From positions 1 to 7,431 of the forward strand of contig JADGGM010000137.1 in the NCBI GenBank assembly GCA_019689955.1: a DNA stretch of 7,431 nucleotides, in the 5' to 3' direction. Shown piece after piece: positions 5,915 to 7,431 of this stretch. The notes under the pieces were generated by a model. It made no database searches. It was not told where the DNA came from and worked only from the letters and a program-made list of their open reading frames with translations. This DNA is from Gemmatimonadaceae bacterium. GTDB lineage: Bacteria; Gemmatimonadota; Gemmatimonadetes; Gemmatimonadales; Gemmatimonadaceae. Position 1 is the stretch's first letter. Every line of letters begins with the position of its first letter. The translations under genes and the position numbers were made by a program.

Positions 5915-7431
5915 GCTTTCCTCATGGGATCGATGAGCGTCAGGTCCTTCACCATCGCCGGGGCCGCGGTCACGCTGTGGAAGCAGCGCTCGGCCGGCTC
6001 CCCCTTGGCCGTCCGCATCCCGTAGCGACGAAGACTCGCGTCGCCGCCCACGGCCTGCAGCGATTTCCAGAGCTCCGTCGCACGGAAGAGAAAGCCCGCC
6101 CCCCCGATCCGGGCGACGCGCTTCCCATTCTTGATCTCGTACACCTCGCCCAGCCCGAGGCCGCTCGAGTGCTGAAAGTCCATTTCGATGCCTGCTCCCT
6201 TGATCGCGATCCCTCTGGCCACGCCCTCCACGAGCGCGTCGAAGTCGTGCGCCTCGCGTCCGGGCACGAGGGTGAGATTCGGCGCGTGTTGCAGCGCCGC
6301 GTCGACCGCCGACGGCGCCGCCGCGCACCCGTGCGAGCGCACCGCCGTGCCATGCTTGGTGTAATAGTCCGCGAGCCACCCCGCGCTCTCGCGCGTGGTC
6401 TGGAAGTCGGTGAGGACCCCGTCCTTTACGAGATGGAACGTGTCCGGTGCGACTCCTTCGTCGTCCCACTGGACCGTCGCGCACCCGCCGGGCTCGGAGC
6501 GATCGGCGGTGAGCGTGAGCGCGGACGCACCCGCCTGATAGGTCCCGAGCATGCCGAAGGGATCGTTCAGGTAGCTCGTGCCGCCGGCGTTGGCCTCGTA
6601 GCCCATCGCGCGGTCCAGCTCCGTGGCGCGACCGAGCGTCTCATCGACCAGGCGCGCCATGCTCACTGCGTCGAGCACCGCGTCGTAGCGCCCGACGTCC
6701 ACCGGCTTGACGGGGAGGCTCAGGTCCGCCTTCGTCTCCTCGATCACCCGCCGGATCTCCTCGCGCAACGAGCGGTCGCGCACGCGCGGTATGTGCTCGG
6801 CGGTATATAGCTCCCACCCCATGCCCGCGGGGGAGAGGCACGCCAGCGAACGGAGCGCCTCTCCCCCGTGCTCCGCCTTGATGGCGAGGGTGAGGTCGCC
6901 GGACGTCCGATAGGTGCGCTGCGTGCAGTACGTCCCCGCCGTCGACGCGAACGCCTTGTCCTGCACCTCCGCGCTCGCGTGGTTGAACTGGACCCGGGCG
7001 CCGGGGATGCGGCCAATGTAGAGGTTCAGACTCATGAGGTAGTCTTCGATCTCGAGCGGCGAGATCTCGAGCGGGTCGCTCGCCACCGGCATGGTCCAGT
7101 GCCCGTCGGTGACGACCGGTGCCGGCGCGAGCGCGACCACACGCGGCTTCCCGAGCGCGTTCACCTTCGCCTGGTGCACCGCCTCGCGCCCGAGGCGCGC
7201 CATCTCATCCGGTGACCACACCGGCCCCGACGCGAACCCCCAGTAGCCATCGACGAGCGCGCGCACGCCGACCTCGATGCTCTCGTTGTCCTCCGTGCGC
7301 TCCGGGAAGAAGTCGCGGCTCCTGGTGTACGTGAGCCGGACGTCCGCGTACGTGGCGCCGGCCCCGCGCGCGGCGGCGAGCCCGCGCGCGGCGAGCTCCT
7401 TCAGGCGCGGGTCCTCGATGGGGGGAACCGG
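5911..7431 (-). CDS. TldD-like protein (TldD/PmbA family) lacking the HExxxH zinc site, 5' end outside window
   Basis: The frame is open from the right edge to TGA at 5913-5911 (506 residues). The true start is not in view. The GTG at 7266 is not the start, because family-like sequence continues upstream of it (for example DPRLKELAARGLAAARGAGA and YADVRLTYTRSRDF, followed by ESIEVGVRALVDGYWGFASG). The N-terminal domain (about 7-115), central region and C-terminal domain (about 405-500) match the TldD layout. Strong family motifs are ATELDRAMGYEANAGGTSY, IKGAGIEMDFQHSSGLGLGE and KDGVLTDFQTTRE. Canonical TldD is a zinc protease with HExxxH plus a C-terminal Cys in C-G-K. Here the matching residues read D263-E264-T-L-G-R268 and T474-A-K (numbered from the window edge), so all three expected ligands appear replaced. 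The reading frame is intact, which points to a pseudoenzyme rather than a decayed gene. It probably forms a complex with the TldE-like partner. Many related proteins of this subfamily carry Tat signals, but this cannot be checked here. Confidence 0.9.
   Translation of the reverse strand, partial: PVPPIEDPRLKELAARGLAAARGAGATYADVRLTYTRSRDFFPERTEDNESIEVGVRALVDGYWGFASGPVWSPDEMARLGREAVHQAKVNALGKPRVVALAPAPVVTDGHWTMPVASDPLEISPLEIEDYLMSLNLYIGRIPGARVQFNHASAEVQDKAFASTAGTYCTQRTYRTSGDLTLAIKAEHGGEALRSLACLSPAGMGWELYTAEHIPRVRDRSLREEIRRVIEETKADLSLPVKPVDVGRYDAVLDAVSMARLVDETLGRATELDRAMGYEANAGGTSYLNDPFGMLGTYQAGASALTLTADRSEPGGCATVQWDDEGVAPDTFHLVKDGVLTDFQTTRESAGWLADYYTKHGTAVRSHGCAAAPSAVDAALQHAPNLTLVPGREAHDFDALVEGVARGIAIKGAGIEMDFQHSSGLGLGEVYEIKNGKRVARIGGAGFLFRATELWKSLQAVGGDASLRRYGMRTAKGEPAERCFHSVTAAPAMVKDLTLIDPMRKA
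5919..5923 (-). promoter_or_regulatory. Ribosome binding site for the TldE-like gene
   Basis: The minus strand reads GAGGA, then 4 bases (AAGC), then ATG at 5914-5912. The site lies inside the last codons of the TldD-like gene, whose TGA shares bases with the ATG (ATGA). This fixes the start and rules out the long upstream extension of the same frame. The arrangement implies translational coupling and roughly matched production of the two partners. Confidence 0.7.

Noticed and set aside
5915..6484. N-terminal extension of the TldE-like frame to an upstream start
   Set aside because: This part overlaps the TldD-like gene in another frame and is not family-like. The ATG at 5914 has a good ribosome binding site and begins the recognisable protein.
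5911..7266. GTG at 7266 as the start of the TldD-like gene
   Set aside because: The frame continues open to the window edge, and the 55 extra residues match the expected TldD N-terminal domain, so the gene is cut by the window rather than starting here.

Overview
The window is a GC-rich bacterial segment (by eye roughly two thirds G+C or more) in which every real gene lies on the minus strand. From right to left, in the direction of transcription, it holds a TldD-like protein (5' end beyond the right edge), a TldE/PmbA-like partner, a secreted helical-repeat plus thioredoxin-fold protein, and a secreted two-lobed M16 (PqqL/pitrilysin-type) zinc peptidase. The only non-coding stretch is the left 134 bases, downstream of the M16 gene. 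It holds two long G runs and one GC-rich hairpin without a U tract.

The four genes are packed as one operon. The TldD-like stop overlaps the TldE-like ATG (ATGA). The TldE-like stop is 1 base from the next GTG, and that gene's stop lies 14 bases inside the M16 gene. No gap is large enough for an ordinary internal promoter, so translational coupling is likely. High GC, GTG starts, long stop-free antisense frames, and the pairing of secreted M16 peptidases with TldD/PmbA-family pairs suggest Gemmatimonadota, with Acidobacteriota or a similar soil phylum as alternatives. This is an inference from style, not from a marker gene.

Functionally this looks like a proteolysis or peptide-processing operon. 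The M16 enzyme keeps its full zinc site (H100, E103, H104, E181) and the C-terminal R823/Y830 pair. The TldD-like protein, in contrast, appears to have lost its metal site. At the position of the HExxxH motif it reads D-E-T-L-G-R, and at the position of the family's C-G-K motif it reads T-A-K, although the surrounding family motifs are intact. Its TldE-like partner lacks a metal site too, as TldE proteins normally do. The pair may therefore be a non-catalytic complex next to an active secreted peptidase, and this is the most interesting observation here. The thioredoxin-fold protein is also atypical, with two cysteines 13 residues apart (CX12C) instead of CXXC.
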